A DNA stretch of 64,000 nucleotides from an uncultured Psychroserpens sp. (GCF_947492715.1 NZ_CANLNS010000006.1:1-64000); one strand, 5' to 3'. Positions 9,692 through 19,426 are shown, counted from the first letter of the stretch. Numbers and translations: made by a program. Notes: generated from the sequence alone by a model not told the origin.

Positions 9692-10738
9692 TTATTTCTT
9701 AAGTGGCTTTATGGTTCGCTCTGGACCTGACAACAAGGAGGCAATAACTTTAGTACTCGGGAATTGTTCCAAAATAATTTTAATAAAAACAGTAATTGGA
9801 ATCGCCATAATGAGTCCTGGTATGCCCCAAATAAAGCCCCAAAGCATAAGCATTATGAGTACCGTAATCACATTAATCGAAAATGATTTTCCCATAAAAA
9901 TTGGCTCTAAAATTGCTCCAAACAAGACCTGTACACCTGTTATGGATAAAATAAAGAAGAACAACGTACTTGTTGGATCTAGTTCTACAAAAGCAAAGAT
10001 TGACAATAGTATTACCGAAATAAACGACCCTACCATTTGTACAAAGTTGATTAAGAACGCAAAAAGGCCCCAAAATATTGGGAAACTTACATCAAAGAAA
10101 ACACAAGCTAAACCAGTAAAAATTCCTGTTAACAGGCTAACCAAAAACTTAACTTTAATAAATGTAATTAAGTCCTTTTCAATTTTCATAAAAGCCTTTA
10201 TTGAGGTATGCTTACGTTTTAATATCGTATTATTTAAAACCTCATGCATATTGATGGATTCTGACAACCACAAAATGGTAAAGAATGTAATCATCAAAAT
10301 GTTGGTTAAAAATTTTCTAACAAAATCAAAGGTTGAACCAATGCTTTCTTTCTGGAAAAATCTTGCTAAGAACTTATCATCTCTATTGTATTCTAAACCA
10401 ACCTTATCCTGCATATATAACATAAGGTCATTGATTTTTACTTGGGCCTTGGCAAAGAATCCTGTGTCATTAGACAAAATTTGCTTGCTTGATAGCTGTA
10501 CCAATTCTACACCTATAAATACGCCAACACCAATAAGTGCAACAACAATAACAATACTCACTAATTGCGGTACGTTACGTCGTCCTAGCCATCGCATTAA
10601 TGGTAAAAACAATAACGCAATAAACATAGATGATATTAAAGGAATAAATATAAACGATAGGATTTTTAGTAAATAAAATACTAAAGGAACTACGATAAAC
10701 AGTAGTAGGATATTTGTAGTACGTCTTTGATCTAACAT
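9692..10738 (-). CDS. AI-2E family transporter (PerM-like permease)
   Basis: A 348 aa integral membrane protein with about seven to eight hydrophobic helices and the family layout. It has an N-terminal two-helix hairpin (residues 8-45), a third helix near 60-80, a soluble stretch around 85-135, and a C-terminal cluster including PIFWGLFAFLINFVQMVG and GFIWGIPGLIMAIPI-like motifs. Members exchange ions or small molecules; the AI-2 export role applies to E. coli TqsA and should not be assumed. It is monocistronic, with its own promoter in the dnaB gap. Confidence 0.88.
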   Translation of the reverse strand: MLDQRRTTNILLLFIVVPLVFYLLKILSFIFIPLISSMFIALLFLPLMRWLGRRNVPQLVSIVIVVALIGVGVFIGVELVQLSSKQILSNDTGFFAKAQVKINDLMLYMQDKVGLEYNRDDKFLARFFQKESIGSTFDFVRKFLTNILMITFFTILWLSESINMHEVLNNTILKRKHTSIKAFMKIEKDLITFIKVKFLVSLLTGIFTGLACVFFDVSFPIFWGLFAFLINFVQMVGSFISVILLSIFAFVELDPTSTLFFFILSITGVQVLFGAILEPIFMGKSFSINVITVLIMLMLWGFIWGIPGLIMAIPITVFIKIILEQFPSTKVIASLLSGPERTIKPLKK

Positions 10739-10767
10739 GAGGCAATTTTGTTTTTTAATAGCAAAAG

Positions 10768-10775
10768 CAAAGTTA
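10768..10775 (-). promoter_or_regulatory. Promoter -7 element of the AI-2E transporter gene
   Basis: On the minus strand this reads TAACTTTG, an exact TAnnTTTG match, 29 bases upstream of the start codon. No clear TTG partner is visible upstream. Confidence 0.5.
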
Positions 10776-10809
10776 GGCTATTATCTTGTGAAAATATCCT
10801 TAAAAATTC

Positions 10810-12351
10810 TTAAAATGGCACATCATTATCATCATTGTCTTCTGGCGTACCAAAGGCATCAGCCGCCGATGGGAAATTATCTGGCTTAAAAGTGTCGTCA
10901 TTTGCCGCTGCATTCATCTTAGAATGAAACTCTCCAAATGGAGTATCAAAATCATCAAGATTATCAAACTTACCTAAGTGACCGATGAACTTAAGTCTAA
11001 TATTTTCTAAACCACCATTTCTATGTTTAGCCACAATAAACTCACCTTGACCTTCTGTTGGAGAACGTTCTTCATCATCCCACTCTTCAATCTTATAGTA
11101 TTCTGGTCTATAAATAAAACTTACAATATCGGCATCCTGCTCAATCGCTCCAGATTCACGTAAATCTGAAAGTAACGGGCGCTTACTTCCACCACGTGTT
11201 TCAACAGCACGCGATAACTGAGATAAAGCAATAACCGGAACATTCAATTCTTTAGCCAATGCCTTAAGGTTACGCGATATCATCGAAATCTCTTGTTCAC
11301 GATTACCACCTTTTTGGCTTCCTCCTGCTGTCATTAATTGCAGGTAATCAATCATGATCATCTTAATACCATATTGAGACGCTAAACGTCGCGCTTTGGC
11401 ACGTAAATCGAAAATTGACAGGGATGGTGTATCATCGATAAACAATGGCGCTTTTTCTAAAGTTTTCACCTTTACATTGAGCTGTTCCCATTCATGCTTT
11501 TCCAGTTTTCCTGTTCTTAACTTTTCAGAAGACAATCCTGTTTCCGAAGAAATTAAACGTGTTATCAATTGTACCGATGACATCTCTAACGAGAAAAAAG
11601 CAACTGGAATATTAGTATTTACGGCAATATTTCTTGCCATGGTTAAGGTTAATGCTGTTTTACCCATACCTGGACGAGCCGCGACTATAATTAAATCACT
11701 AGGCTGCCATCCCGAAGTAAGTTTATCGAGTTTGGTAAATCCTGTCGGAATACCACTTAACCCTTCTTTATTGGAAATCTCTTCAATTTTCTTTTTCGCC
11801 TGAATCACCAAACTCTGAGCTGTTTCTGTAGATTTCTTTACGTTACCTTGGGTTACTTCATAAAGTTTGGCTTCGGCCGTATCTAATAAATCAAAAACAT
11901 CTTTAGTTTCGTCATAAGCTTCTTCTATAATTTCGTTTGAAATTTTAATTAAACTTCTCTGAATAAATTTTTGAAGAATGATACGTGCATGAAACTCAAT
12001 GTGCGCAGATGAAGATACACGTTGCGTCAATGAAATGAGGTAAAAATCACCTCCAACCATATCTAATTTTGCATCTTTCTTAAGTTGGGTTGAAACGGTT
12101 AATAAATCCACTGGTTCACTATTTTCAAATAATTTGAAAATAGCCTCGAAGATGTGTTTATGGGCTTCTTTATAAAAGGCATCAGGACTTAAAATATCGA
12201 TAACTTCATCAACACCTTTTTTGTCAATCATCATAGCTCCAAGCACAACTTCCTCTAAATCAATAGCTTGTGGTGGGATTTTGCCTTTTTCTAAGCTAAT
12301 TATGGTGCTTTTATCGACTTGATAGCCTTTTATTTGGTTGGGTTGCTTCAT
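10810..12351 (-). CDS. dnaB: Replicative DNA helicase DnaB
   Basis: A 513 aa hexameric 5'-3' replicative helicase. The N-terminal primase-interacting domain (about 20-125) opens with PPQAIDLEEVVLGAMMID. The RecA-like motor domain follows, with Walker A ARPGMGKTA, a Walker B region IKMIMIDYLQLM, and the C-terminal DLRESGAIEQDAD and AKHRNGG motifs. The acidic tail ending DNDDNDVPF is typical of Bacteroidota DnaB. There is no intein. The ATG at 12351 matches the usual N-terminus. Confidence 0.97.
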   Translation of the reverse strand: MKQPNQIKGYQVDKSTIISLEKGKIPPQAIDLEEVVLGAMMIDKKGVDEVIDILSPDAFYKEAHKHIFEAIFKLFENSEPVDLLTVSTQLKKDAKLDMVGGDFYLISLTQRVSSSAHIEFHARIILQKFIQRSLIKISNEIIEEAYDETKDVFDLLDTAEAKLYEVTQGNVKKSTETAQSLVIQAKKKIEEISNKEGLSGIPTGFTKLDKLTSGWQPSDLIIVAARPGMGKTALTLTMARNIAVNTNIPVAFFSLEMSSVQLITRLISSETGLSSEKLRTGKLEKHEWEQLNVKVKTLEKAPLFIDDTPSLSIFDLRAKARRLASQYGIKMIMIDYLQLMTAGGSQKGGNREQEISMISRNLKALAKELNVPVIALSQLSRAVETRGGSKRPLLSDLRESGAIEQDADIVSFIYRPEYYKIEEWDDEERSPTEGQGEFIVAKHRNGGLENIRLKFIGHLGKFDNLDDFDTPFGEFHSKMNAAANDDTFKPDNFPSAADAFGTPEDNDDNDVPF

Positions 12352-12463
12352 AACTGCGAATGTAAATAAATTGTGCCCTAAAATTGAATTTACGAAATTT
12401 TCAATCTTAACAGGTCTTCAACATTTTAACTGTTAATAACTTGATTATATTGTTAATAGCGCC

Positions 12464-12497
12464 AAAAAAAACTGAAACGAAACGTTTCAGTTTTTTT
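12464..12497 (-). terminator. Terminator downstream of accA
   Basis: Perfect 9-bp stem ACTGAAACG / CGTTTCAGT (12471-12479, 12483-12491) with a 3-base loop. A run on both sides reads as T in either direction. It lies just after the accA stop on the minus strand and before dnaB. Confidence 0.85.
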
Positions 12498-12517
12498 CAT
12501 CCGTTATTCTATAAGGT

Positions 12518-13471
12518 TTAACCTTTATAAACCCCCATCGCCAAGTATTTATCCATACGTTGATTTACTAAATCTTTTGGTGATAAGTTTTTAAGTTCTT
12601 CGTAATTTTTCTCGATGGCATCTTTTACTGCTTTAAAAGTTGCAGCTCTATCTGTATGCGCACCTCCTAAAGGTTCTTTAATGATGTTATCTACAATTTT
12701 TAACTTCTTCATGTCAGGAGCCGTTAACTTTAGTGCATCAGCCGCTTGTTCTTTATATTCCCAGCTTCTCCATAAAATAGAAGAACAAGACTCTGGAGAA
12801 ATTACAGAGTACCATGTGTTTTCTAACATCAATACTTTATCACCAACACCTATGCCCAATGCACCTCCTGACGCTCCTTCACCAATAATTATGGTTATAA
12901 TAGGAACTTTAAGGCGTGTCATTTCTAATATGTTTCTGGCAATAGCTTCTCCTTGACCACGTTCTTCTGCTTCTAAACCAGGATAAGCACCAGGAGTATC
13001 TATAAGCGTAACTACAGGAATACCAAATTTTTCGGCAGATTTCATTAAACGCAAAGCCTTGCGATAACCTTCTGGATTAGACATTCCAAAATTTCGATAT
13101 TGTCTTGTCTTGGTATTAAATCCTTTTTGCTGACCTATAAACATATAAGTTTGGTCTCCAATTTTACCCAAACCACCAATCATAGCTTTATCGTCTTTTA
13201 CATTACGATCACCATGTAGTTCTAAAAATGTTTCACCACATAACGCCTTAATATGATCTAGTGTGTATGGTCTATCAGGATGTCTAGATAGTTGAACACG
13301 CTGCCATGCCGTTAAGTTTTTGTAAATATCTTTTTTGGTTTCTAATAACTTCTTTTCAATTTTCTTGCAAGTTTGAGTTACATCTACATCACTCTCCTCT
13401 CCAATTAACTGACACTTTTCAAGCTGCTCTTGAAGTTCTTTTATAGGTAGTTCAAAATCTAAATATTCCAT
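12518..13471 (-). CDS. accA: Acetyl-CoA carboxylase carboxyltransferase subunit alpha
   Basis: A 317 aa subunit that, with AccD, transfers the carboxyl group from biotin-BCCP to acetyl-CoA to make malonyl-CoA for fatty-acid synthesis. The N-terminal region has the family's coiled segment; the crotonase-like core contains [18 protein letters not shown] and [17 protein letters not shown], with the final [11 protein letters not shown] segment. Length matches the family. No accD lies nearby, as is common in this phylum. Its own promoter sits in the gap upstream. Confidence 0.97.
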   Translation of the reverse strand: MEYLDFELPIKELQEQLEKCQLIGEESDVDVTQTCKKIEKKLLETKKDIYKNLTAWQRVQLSRHPDRPYTLDHIKALCGETFLELHGDRNVKDDKAMIGGLGKIGDQTYMFIGQQKGFNTKTRQYRNFGMSNPEGYRKALRLMKSAEKFGIPVVTLIDTPGAYPGLEAEERGQGEAIARNILEMTRLKVPIITIIIGEGASGGALGIGVGDKVLMLENTWYSVISPESCSSILWRSWEYKEQAADALKLTAPDMKKLKIVDNIIKEPLGGAHTDRAATFKAVKDAIEKNYEELKNLSPKDLVNQRMDKYLAMGVYKG

Positions 13472-13517
13472 TGAAATTTTGATTTAATTCTTAATTAGTT
13501 GTTTAGTTAGTCAAGTG

Positions 13518-13525
13518 CAAATATA
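13518..13525 (-). promoter_or_regulatory. Promoter -7 element of accA
   Basis: Minus-strand TATATTTG, a perfect TAnnTTTG, 46 bases upstream of the accA ATG and in the short gap after the DMT transporter gene. It suggests accA has its own transcript. Confidence 0.5.
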
Positions 13526-13531
13526 AAAACT

Positions 13532-14446
13532 TTAATTGGGTTTACTTGTTAAGGTATTACCCTTTTTAATACTCTTTTTATTTTTTAGAATTCCATCGGC
13601 TAATACGGTTGCTAAAATTAAAAAAGCGCCATAGTAAAACTGAGTGCTCATTGTTTCTGTTTCAGGAAATAACAGCAGCGCCAAGGCAATACCATACAAA
13701 GGTTCTAGGTTATAAGTTAAGACCACAGTATACGGACTTATATACTTCATTACCTTAACAGATCCTATAAAAGCGTAAGCTGTACACACTGATGCCAGGA
13801 TCAAAATATAAATCCAATCCCATGTTTTTAGACTGAAAAACGCCATATCAAAACCACCCTCAAAAACTAAAATAAATATAGACAGGAAAACAACACCACT
13901 TATAAACTCATAAAACGAGATAATTGTGGCCGAATGCGTTTCGATAAATCTTCCATTAATAACGGCGAACAATGTTGAAAACAGCGCCGAAGAAACCCCT
14001 AAAATTATACCGTTAATATATTTTATTTCGCTCTGCGTAATTAATAAAACACCAAGTATAACAATTATTCCGAAGAGAATTTCATACCAAATGATACGGC
14101 GTTTATATATAAGTGGTTCAATAAAAGATGCGAAGAAAGCACCTGTAGAAAACATAGCTAAAGTAATAGATACATTAGACTGATTGATAGCTTCAAAAAA
14201 AGTAATCCAATGCAGTGCTATTATTATCCCAGCACCAAAAAATTTAAGTTTTGTCTTTACATCTAGCTTAATTTTTAATCTTATCATTTTAATGTAAAGG
14301 AACATTAAAATCCCAGCTATAAGCATACGATACCATACTAAGGCGGTAGAACCAATTGAAATTAGCTCACCTAAAATAGCAGTAAAACCGGCTATAAAGA
14401 CTAAAAAGTGTAAATGAAGATAATTTTTAAGCTTAACGTTTGGCAT
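13532..14446 (-). CDS. EamA/DMT-family transporter
   Basis: A 304 aa protein with about ten hydrophobic helices arranged as two five-helix repeats, typical of drug/metabolite exporters of the EamA family. The substrate cannot be told from sequence. Its start overlaps the 3' end of the upstream LptF/LptG-type gene by 14 bases, so the two are translationally linked in one transcript with tgt. Confidence 0.87.
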   Translation of the reverse strand: MPNVKLKNYLHLHFLVFIAGFTAILGELISIGSTALVWYRMLIAGILMFLYIKMIRLKIKLDVKTKLKFFGAGIIIALHWITFFEAINQSNVSITLAMFSTGAFFASFIEPLIYKRRIIWYEILFGIIVILGVLLITQSEIKYINGIILGVSSALFSTLFAVINGRFIETHSATIISFYEFISGVVFLSIFILVFEGGFDMAFFSLKTWDWIYILILASVCTAYAFIGSVKVMKYISPYTVVLTYNLEPLYGIALALLLFPETETMSTQFYYGAFLILATVLADGILKNKKSIKKGNTLTSKPN

Positions 14447-15503
14447 TATATAGCAGATAAGCCGCTAATATACCAAAAACGATATTAGGAAACCATACAG
14501 CTAACAAGGGAGAAAAACTAGATTGTTCTGCCATAACCCCAAAAACTTTATCGAAAAACACATAAATCATTGCAATTGTAATTCCGAAGGCAAGATTAAC
14601 TCCCATACCTCCTCTTCGCTTAATTGACGATACAGAAACGGCAATAATGGTTAAAATAAAAACAGCCACTGGCAAACTCCATTTTTTGTATTTCACCACT
14701 AAATAACGCCCAATATTAGATGAACCACTCTTTTCTTCTTTTTCAATAAAATCCAACAATTCTCCATACGATTTCGTTTCTGCGATGTACTCTTCTGGGG
14801 TGAGGTCATCTACATCGAAAGGAAGAATAGTATCCTTTCTACCAAGACTTTGAATGATATCATTATGCGGTCCAAAAATGCGTTTCGTATAGCCCATCAA
14901 ACGATAACTACTATCATTATTCTTGATAGAATTAGCCGTTATTTTATAAGTAAGTTTATTGCCTTCAAAATGCTCTAAACTAAAATTACTTCCAATCCCT
15001 GTCACTGGATTAAAACTACTCACAAAAATATAATCGTTGTCGTTTATTTGTTTGTAAATATTATTTGTTTGAACAATATTTTTATTGCTTTTTAAATACT
15101 TGTATTTAAATTGGTTAAACCCTTTACTTGCTTTAGGAGCAAGATATAATCCCATTAACAAGGCAAACCCTGCAATAATTGTGGCTCCAATCATATATGG
15201 TCTTAAAAACCTCCAAAACGATACTCCAGAACTTAAAAAAGCAACAATTTCAGTATTATTGGCCAGTTTGGAAGTAAACCAAATCACCGATAAAAATAAA
15301 AATATTGGAAATAATAGATTCGCAAAATAAATGGTAAAATCCAGATAATATTGAGCTACTGCTCCAAATGGTACTTCTCGTTCTAATATTTTACCAATTT
15401 TTTCAGCCAAGTTTACAGTTATCCCAATAGGAATAAACAGTAACAACATCATCAAAAATGTAAACAAATAACGCTTTAATATGTACCAATCTAATATTTT
15501 CAC
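14433..15503 (-). CDS. LptF/LptG (YjgP/YjgQ) family permease
   Basis: A 356 aa inner-membrane protein with three N-terminal helices (about 12-35, 55-75, 100-120), a periplasmic beta-jellyroll (about 130-265) and three C-terminal helices, as in LptG. The family forms the transmembrane half of the ABC machine that extracts lipopolysaccharide from the inner membrane. The GTG start (15501-15503) gives MKILDWYILKRYL, the usual family N-terminus. It follows tgt with a 2-base gap, a pairing common in Bacteroidota. Confidence 0.9.
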   Translation of the reverse strand: MKILDWYILKRYLFTFLMMLLLFIPIGITVNLAEKIGKILEREVPFGAVAQYYLDFTIYFANLLFPIFLFLSVIWFTSKLANNTEIVAFLSSGVSFWRFLRPYMIGATIIAGFALLMGLYLAPKASKGFNQFKYKYLKSNKNIVQTNNIYKQINDNDYIFVSSFNPVTGIGSNFSLEHFEGNKLTYKITANSIKNNDSSYRLMGYTKRIFGPHNDIIQSLGRKDTILPFDVDDLTPEEYIAETKSYGELLDFIEKEEKSGSSNIGRYLVVKYKKWSLPVAVFILTIIAVSVSSIKRRGGMGVNLAFGITIAMIYVFFDKVFGVMAEQSSFSPLLAVWFPNIVFGILAAYLLYNAKR

Positions 15504-15505
15504 AA

Positions 15506-16636
15506 CTATAAACGGTTATCCATTTGTTTTACCATTTTATCTTTCCATGTTCTAAAATCTCCTGCTAAGATATGTTTTCTAGCTTCTCTTACCAACCATA
15601 AATAAAATCCTAAATTGTGAATTGTAGCAATTTGCTTCCCTAGCAATTCATTAACTGTAAATAGATGTCTCAAATATGCCTTAGAGTATTCGGTATCCAC
15701 AAAAGTAATTCCCATCTCATCTATTGGAGAAAAATCATCTGCCCATTTTAGGTTTTTAATATTAATGGTTCCATAGGCCGTAAACAGCATACCATTTCTT
15801 GCATTTCTGGTTGGCATAACACAATCAAACATATCAACACCTAAAGCGATATTCTCCAAAATATTTATTGGGGTTCCTACACCCATCAAATACCTTGGTT
15901 TCTCCCATGGAAGAATATCACATACAACATCTGTCATGGCATACATCTCTTCTGCTGGTTCACCAACAGATAAGCCTCCAATTGCGTTTCCTTGGGCACC
16001 AGCATTAGCAATATACTCTGCAGATTGCTGGCGTAAATCTTTATATGTACTACCTTGAACTATTGGAAAAAACGTTTGTTCATAATCATATTTAAAAGGT
16101 GTTTTATCCAAATGTGTCAAACAACGTTCTAGCCACCTATGTGTCATATGCATTGAACGCTTGGCGTAATTATAGTCACACGGATAAGGTGTACATTCAT
16201 CAAATGCCATAATGATATCGGCACCTATACTTCGTTGTATTTCCATCACGTTTTCAGGTGTAAACACATGATAACTTCCGTCAATATGTGATTTAAACTT
16301 AACACCTTCTTCTTTGATTTTTCGGTTTGCCGACAACGAATACACTTGATAACCACCAGAATCTGTTAAAATATTTCTATCCCAGTTCATAAATTTATGC
16401 AGGCCACCAGCCTTTTCTAAAATTGGTGTTTGAGGCCTTAAGTATAAATGGTAGGTATTCCCTAAAATAATATCAGGATTGATATCATTTTTAAGTTCTC
16501 GTTGGTGCACACCTTTTACAGATGCAACAGTCCCAACTGGCATAAATATAGGCGTTTCAATTTGGCCATGATCTGTTGTAATCACACCTGCCCTAGCCTT
16601 ACTTTGAGAATCGCTCGCTTTTAATTCAAATTTCAT
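15506..16636 (-). CDS. tgt: Queuine tRNA-ribosyltransferase
   Basis: A 376 aa tRNA-guanine transglycosylase that swaps G34 for a queuine precursor in GUN-anticodon tRNAs. Visible motifs include the catalytic Asp in LTDSGGYQVYSL, the substrate-site region GADIIMAFDECTPYP, and DCVMPTRNARNG holding the second catalytic Asp. An ATG 24 bases upstream is possible, but it lies inside the -7 promoter box (16658-16665), so the start at 16636 (MKFELKAS) is preferred. One oddity: the usual CxCxxC zinc cysteines near the C-terminus are not seen, and that region reads TFVDTEYSKAYLRHLF. This zinc-less pattern should be verified against relatives. Confidence 0.95.
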   Translation of the reverse strand: MKFELKASDSQSKARAGVITTDHGQIETPIFMPVGTVASVKGVHQRELKNDINPDIILGNTYHLYLRPQTPILEKAGGLHKFMNWDRNILTDSGGYQVYSLSANRKIKEEGVKFKSHIDGSYHVFTPENVMEIQRSIGADIIMAFDECTPYPCDYNYAKRSMHMTHRWLERCLTHLDKTPFKYDYEQTFFPIVQGSTYKDLRQQSAEYIANAGAQGNAIGGLSVGEPAEEMYAMTDVVCDILPWEKPRYLMGVGTPINILENIALGVDMFDCVMPTRNARNGMLFTAYGTINIKNLKWADDFSPIDEMGITFVDTEYSKAYLRHLFTVNELLGKQIATIHNLGFYLWLVREARKHILAGDFRTWKDKMVKQMDNRL

Positions 16637-16657
16637 ATAAAAATGGTCATCAGTGGG

Positions 16658-16665
16658 CAAAGATA
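16658..16665 (-). promoter_or_regulatory. Promoter -7 element of the tgt operon
   Basis: Minus-strand TATCTTTG, a perfect TAnnTTTG, 21 bases upstream of the ATG at 16636. It would drive tgt, the LptF/LptG-type permease and the DMT transporter. Confidence 0.6.
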
Positions 16666-16803
16666 ATTATATCGATGTATTAAGGTCTTAAACATTTAAT
16701 AAAATTATACTCAGCATAACTCAAAACATAGAATCAAAATTTTGAATCTCATTTAAATTGTTAGCAACTGATTAAAATCGTTAATAAGTGACTCCTTTCT
16801 ATT

Positions 16804-16834
16804 TTTGATTAGCCTTTCGAAAACTTTATTTTTG
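16804..16834 (+). promoter_or_regulatory. Promoter of the transketolase operon
   Basis: TTTG ending at 16807, then exactly 19 bases, then TATTTTTG at 16827-16834. This is a full Bacteroidota promoter, 26 bases before the transketolase start. Confidence 0.7.
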
Positions 16835-16860
16835 AGCCTTAAATAACTTACTCTATTTAT

Positions 16861-17706
16861 ATGCCAAACACACAACAATTACAAGACTTAACAATTCAAG
16901 TTCGTAGAGACATTTTACGAATGGTTCACAAAGTAAATTCTGGGCATCCAGGAGGTTCATTAGGCTGCGCCGAATTTTTTGTAAGCCTATACCAGGACAT
17001 CATGGACCGAAATGACGGCTTTGATATGAACGGCATTGGTGAAGATCTTTTCTTCCTATCCAATGGCCATATTTCTCCAGTATTTTATAGTGTTCTAGCA
17101 CGTTCTGGTTATTTCCCAGTAAATGAATTAAATACATTCAGACTTATAGATTCTAGACTACAAGGTCATCCTACAACGCATGAAGGTTTGCCTGGTGTTA
17201 GAGTCGCTTCCGGATCACTAGGACAAGGATTTAGTGTTGCTTTAGGTGCTGCCGAAGCAAAAAAATTAAACAATGATAAACACCTAGTCTATAGTTTGCA
17301 TGGTGATGGCGAATTACAAGAAGGTCAAAACTGGGAAGGTATCATGTACGCTGCTGCCAACAATGTAGATAATATTATTTCTACTATTGATTTGAATGGT
17401 CAACAAATTGATGGTTCTACAGATGATGTTTTACCAATGGGAAGTGTTAGAGCTAAATTTGAAGCCTTTGGTTGGACTGTAGTTGATATTGAACAAGGTA
17501 ATGATATTGATGCTATCTTAGAAGGGATGGCTAAAGCCAAATCACTAACTGGAAAAGGAAAACCTGTTTGTGTTTTATTAAAAACCGTAATGGGTAATGG
17601 CGTTGATTTTATGATGCATACGCACGCATGGCATGGTAAAGCTCCCAATGATGAGCAATTAGCTATTGGATTAGCTCAAAACCCAGAAACCTTAGGTGAT
17701 TATTAA
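16861..17706 (+). CDS. Transketolase, N-terminal (thiamine diphosphate-binding) subunit
   Basis: A 281 aa half of a split transketolase, the pentose-phosphate enzyme moving two-carbon units between sugars. It has the family opening (MVHKVNSGHPGGSLGCAEF), the HPTTHEGLPGV and GSLGQGFSVALG segments, and the ThDP/Mg motif HGDGELQEGQNWE with downstream DLNGQQIDG. The partner C-terminal subunit is at 18412, not directly adjacent: a gene for a secreted protein lies between them. Confidence 0.95.
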   Translation: MPNTQQLQDLTIQVRRDILRMVHKVNSGHPGGSLGCAEFFVSLYQDIMDRNDGFDMNGIGEDLFFLSNGHISPVFYSVLARSGYFPVNELNTFRLIDSRLQGHPTTHEGLPGVRVASGSLGQGFSVALGAAEAKKLNNDKHLVYSLHGDGELQEGQNWEGIMYAAANNVDNIISTIDLNGQQIDGSTDDVLPMGSVRAKFEAFGWTVVDIEQGNDIDAILEGMAKAKSLTGKGKPVCVLLKTVMGNGVDFMMHTHAWHGKAPNDEQLAIGLAQNPETLGDY

Positions 17707-17707
17707 G

Positions 17708-18415
17708 ATGAAAAAACTATTAACAATACTCGTCATTTTCTCAATTGCATGTTGCTATGCTCAAGAGAAAACAATTACCATAGATTATACTGTTGAATAT
17801 CTTGCTCCAAACAAACGTAAAGGTACTAATGATACCATTACTGTTGGATTTGAAAAAAATGGTAAATACATATGGACAAACAGTAAAAGTCTTGCGAGAG
17901 ACCTTGGCAAATCTATGTTTAGAAGAAATGCTGAAATGTTGGAAAACGCAGAGTTAGCTATCATTTATGACACCGAAAAAGCAGCACTCATGATGTGTTT
18001 TCAGTCTGGAGAAAATGAACTTTTTATGAATTTTGAACTTTCGGCTTTAGTGCCGATGCCTTTTCCTTCTGAAGACGAAGAAGAATTCGAGTTAATTTCG
18101 GAAAACACTCAGGAAACCATAAACATCGCAGATAGAAAAGCAACGGTTTATGATGTTTATCCTTCACATAAAAATTCTGAGAAGATCTCTGTTGCTTTTG
18201 ATGACAGTTTGAAAGTAAAAAACAGTCAGTTATTCAAAAAGATCTTCGAACTAATGTTTGCTTCTAAAAACAATGCAAATCTGTTAGGTTTTAATATTCC
18301 AGACGGGCTTATCATGCAAGTAGCAAGCGATGACGAAACCATGATCAAAGCACATAAAGTAGATACAACGCAAAAAACAATCAACATTAATTACAGTTTC
18401 AAAATCAAAGAATGA
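17708..18415 (+). CDS. Secreted protein of unknown function inside the transketolase operon
   Basis: A 235 aa protein with a signal peptide (MKKLLTILVIFSIACCYAQ). The mature part looks beta-rich, with segments such as ITIDYTVEYL near the start and a C-terminal strand ININYSFKIKE. I do not recognise a family beyond a vague resemblance to periplasmic beta-barrel or lipocalin-like domains. It starts 1 base after the first transketolase stop region, and its stop overlaps the ATG of the second subunit (ATGA), so it must be cotranscribed. The ATG at 17708 is preferred to an in-frame alternative 12 bases upstream because it begins the signal peptide. Confidence 0.75.
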   Translation: MKKLLTILVIFSIACCYAQEKTITIDYTVEYLAPNKRKGTNDTITVGFEKNGKYIWTNSKSLARDLGKSMFRRNAEMLENAELAIIYDTEKAALMMCFQSGENELFMNFELSALVPMPFPSEDEEEFELISENTQETINIADRKATVYDVYPSHKNSEKISVAFDDSLKVKNSQLFKKIFELMFASKNNANLLGFNIPDGLIMQVASDDETMIKAHKVDTTQKTININYSFKIKE

Positions 18416-19365
18416 AAACATATACAAACTCAGGAAATAAAGACACACGCTCAGGTTTTGGAGCTGGATTAACAGAATTAGGTAAAACCAATGAAAATGT
18501 TGTTGCACTTTGTGCCGACTTGATTGGGTCTTTAAAAATGGATGAATTCAAAGCAAATCATCCTGAACGCTTTTACCAAGTAGGAATTGCAGAGGCCAAT
18601 ATGATTGGTTTAGCTGCAGGTATGACTATTGGTGGAAAAATTCCATTTACAGGAACTTTTGCTAATTTTTCTACTGGTCGTGTTTATGATCAAATTAGAC
18701 AAAGTGTAGCGTATTCTGATAAAAATGTAAAAATCTGTGCATCTCATGCCGGATTAACACTTGGTGAAGATGGAGCTACACATCAAATCCTAGAGGATAT
18801 TGGTTTGATGAAAATGTTACCAGGAATGACGGTTATTAATACCTGTGATTACAATCAAACAAAAGCTGCAACCATTGCCATTGCTGAACATCATGGCCCT
18901 GTATATTTACGATTTGGCAGACCTAAAGTAGCCAACTTTACACCAGAAGATCAAACCTTCGAAATTGGTAAAGCAGTTCAATTAACCGAAGGAAATGATG
19001 TTACCATTGTTGCTACTGGTCATTTAGTTTGGGAAGCGCTAGAAGCTGCAAAAACTTTAAATGAAAACGGAATTTCTGCTGAAGTCATTAATATTCACAC
19101 TATAAAACCTTTGGATGAAAAGGCAATTTTAGATTCTGTTGCTAAAACTAAATGTATTGTTACTGCAGAAGAACATAATTATTTAGGAGGTCTAGGTGAA
19201 AGTGTAGCTAGAGTGCTAACAAAACACCAACCAGCACCTCAAGAATTTGTGGCAACTAATGATACTTTTGGCGAATCTGGAACGCCAGCTCAGCTTATGG
19301 AAAAGTATGGTTTGAATGCAAATGCTATTGTAAAAGCAACCGAAACAGTCTTAAAGAGAAAGTAA
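18412..19365 (+). CDS. Transketolase, C-terminal (pyrimidine-binding) subunit
   Basis: A 317 aa partner of the 16861 gene. It contains the pyrimidine-binding domain (DTRSGFGAGLTELG, then FYQVGIAEANMIGLAAGM with the catalytic Glu) and the C-terminal transketolase domain (VTIVATGHLVWEALEAA, HTIKPLDEKAI, EEHNYLGGLGESVA). Together the subunits equal one bacterial transketolase of about 600 aa. The start overlaps the stop of the preceding secreted-protein gene. Confidence 0.95.
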   Translation: MKTYTNSGNKDTRSGFGAGLTELGKTNENVVALCADLIGSLKMDEFKANHPERFYQVGIAEANMIGLAAGMTIGGKIPFTGTFANFSTGRVYDQIRQSVAYSDKNVKICASHAGLTLGEDGATHQILEDIGLMKMLPGMTVINTCDYNQTKAATIAIAEHHGPVYLRFGRPKVANFTPEDQTFEIGKAVQLTEGNDVTIVATGHLVWEALEAAKTLNENGISAEVINIHTIKPLDEKAILDSVAKTKCIVTAEEHNYLGGLGESVARVLTKHQPAPQEFVATNDTFGESGTPAQLMEKYGLNANAIVKATETVLKRK

Positions 19366-19426
19366 TATTTTTCGTTTGGCAACGTTTTTGATACTATACA
19401 TCAAAATCACAAAAAACGAATATATT

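Noticed and set aside
9711-10676. Long plus-strand ORF (321 aa) opposite the AI-2E transporter gene
   Set aside because: It mirrors the real minus-strand membrane protein, has no recognisable motif and no promoter; a shadow frame.
11396-11803. Plus-strand ORF of 135 aa inside dnaB
   Set aside because: Lies wholly within the conserved helicase core on the opposite strand.
12615-12956. Plus-strand ORF opposite accA
   Set aside because: Antisense shadow of a strongly conserved gene.
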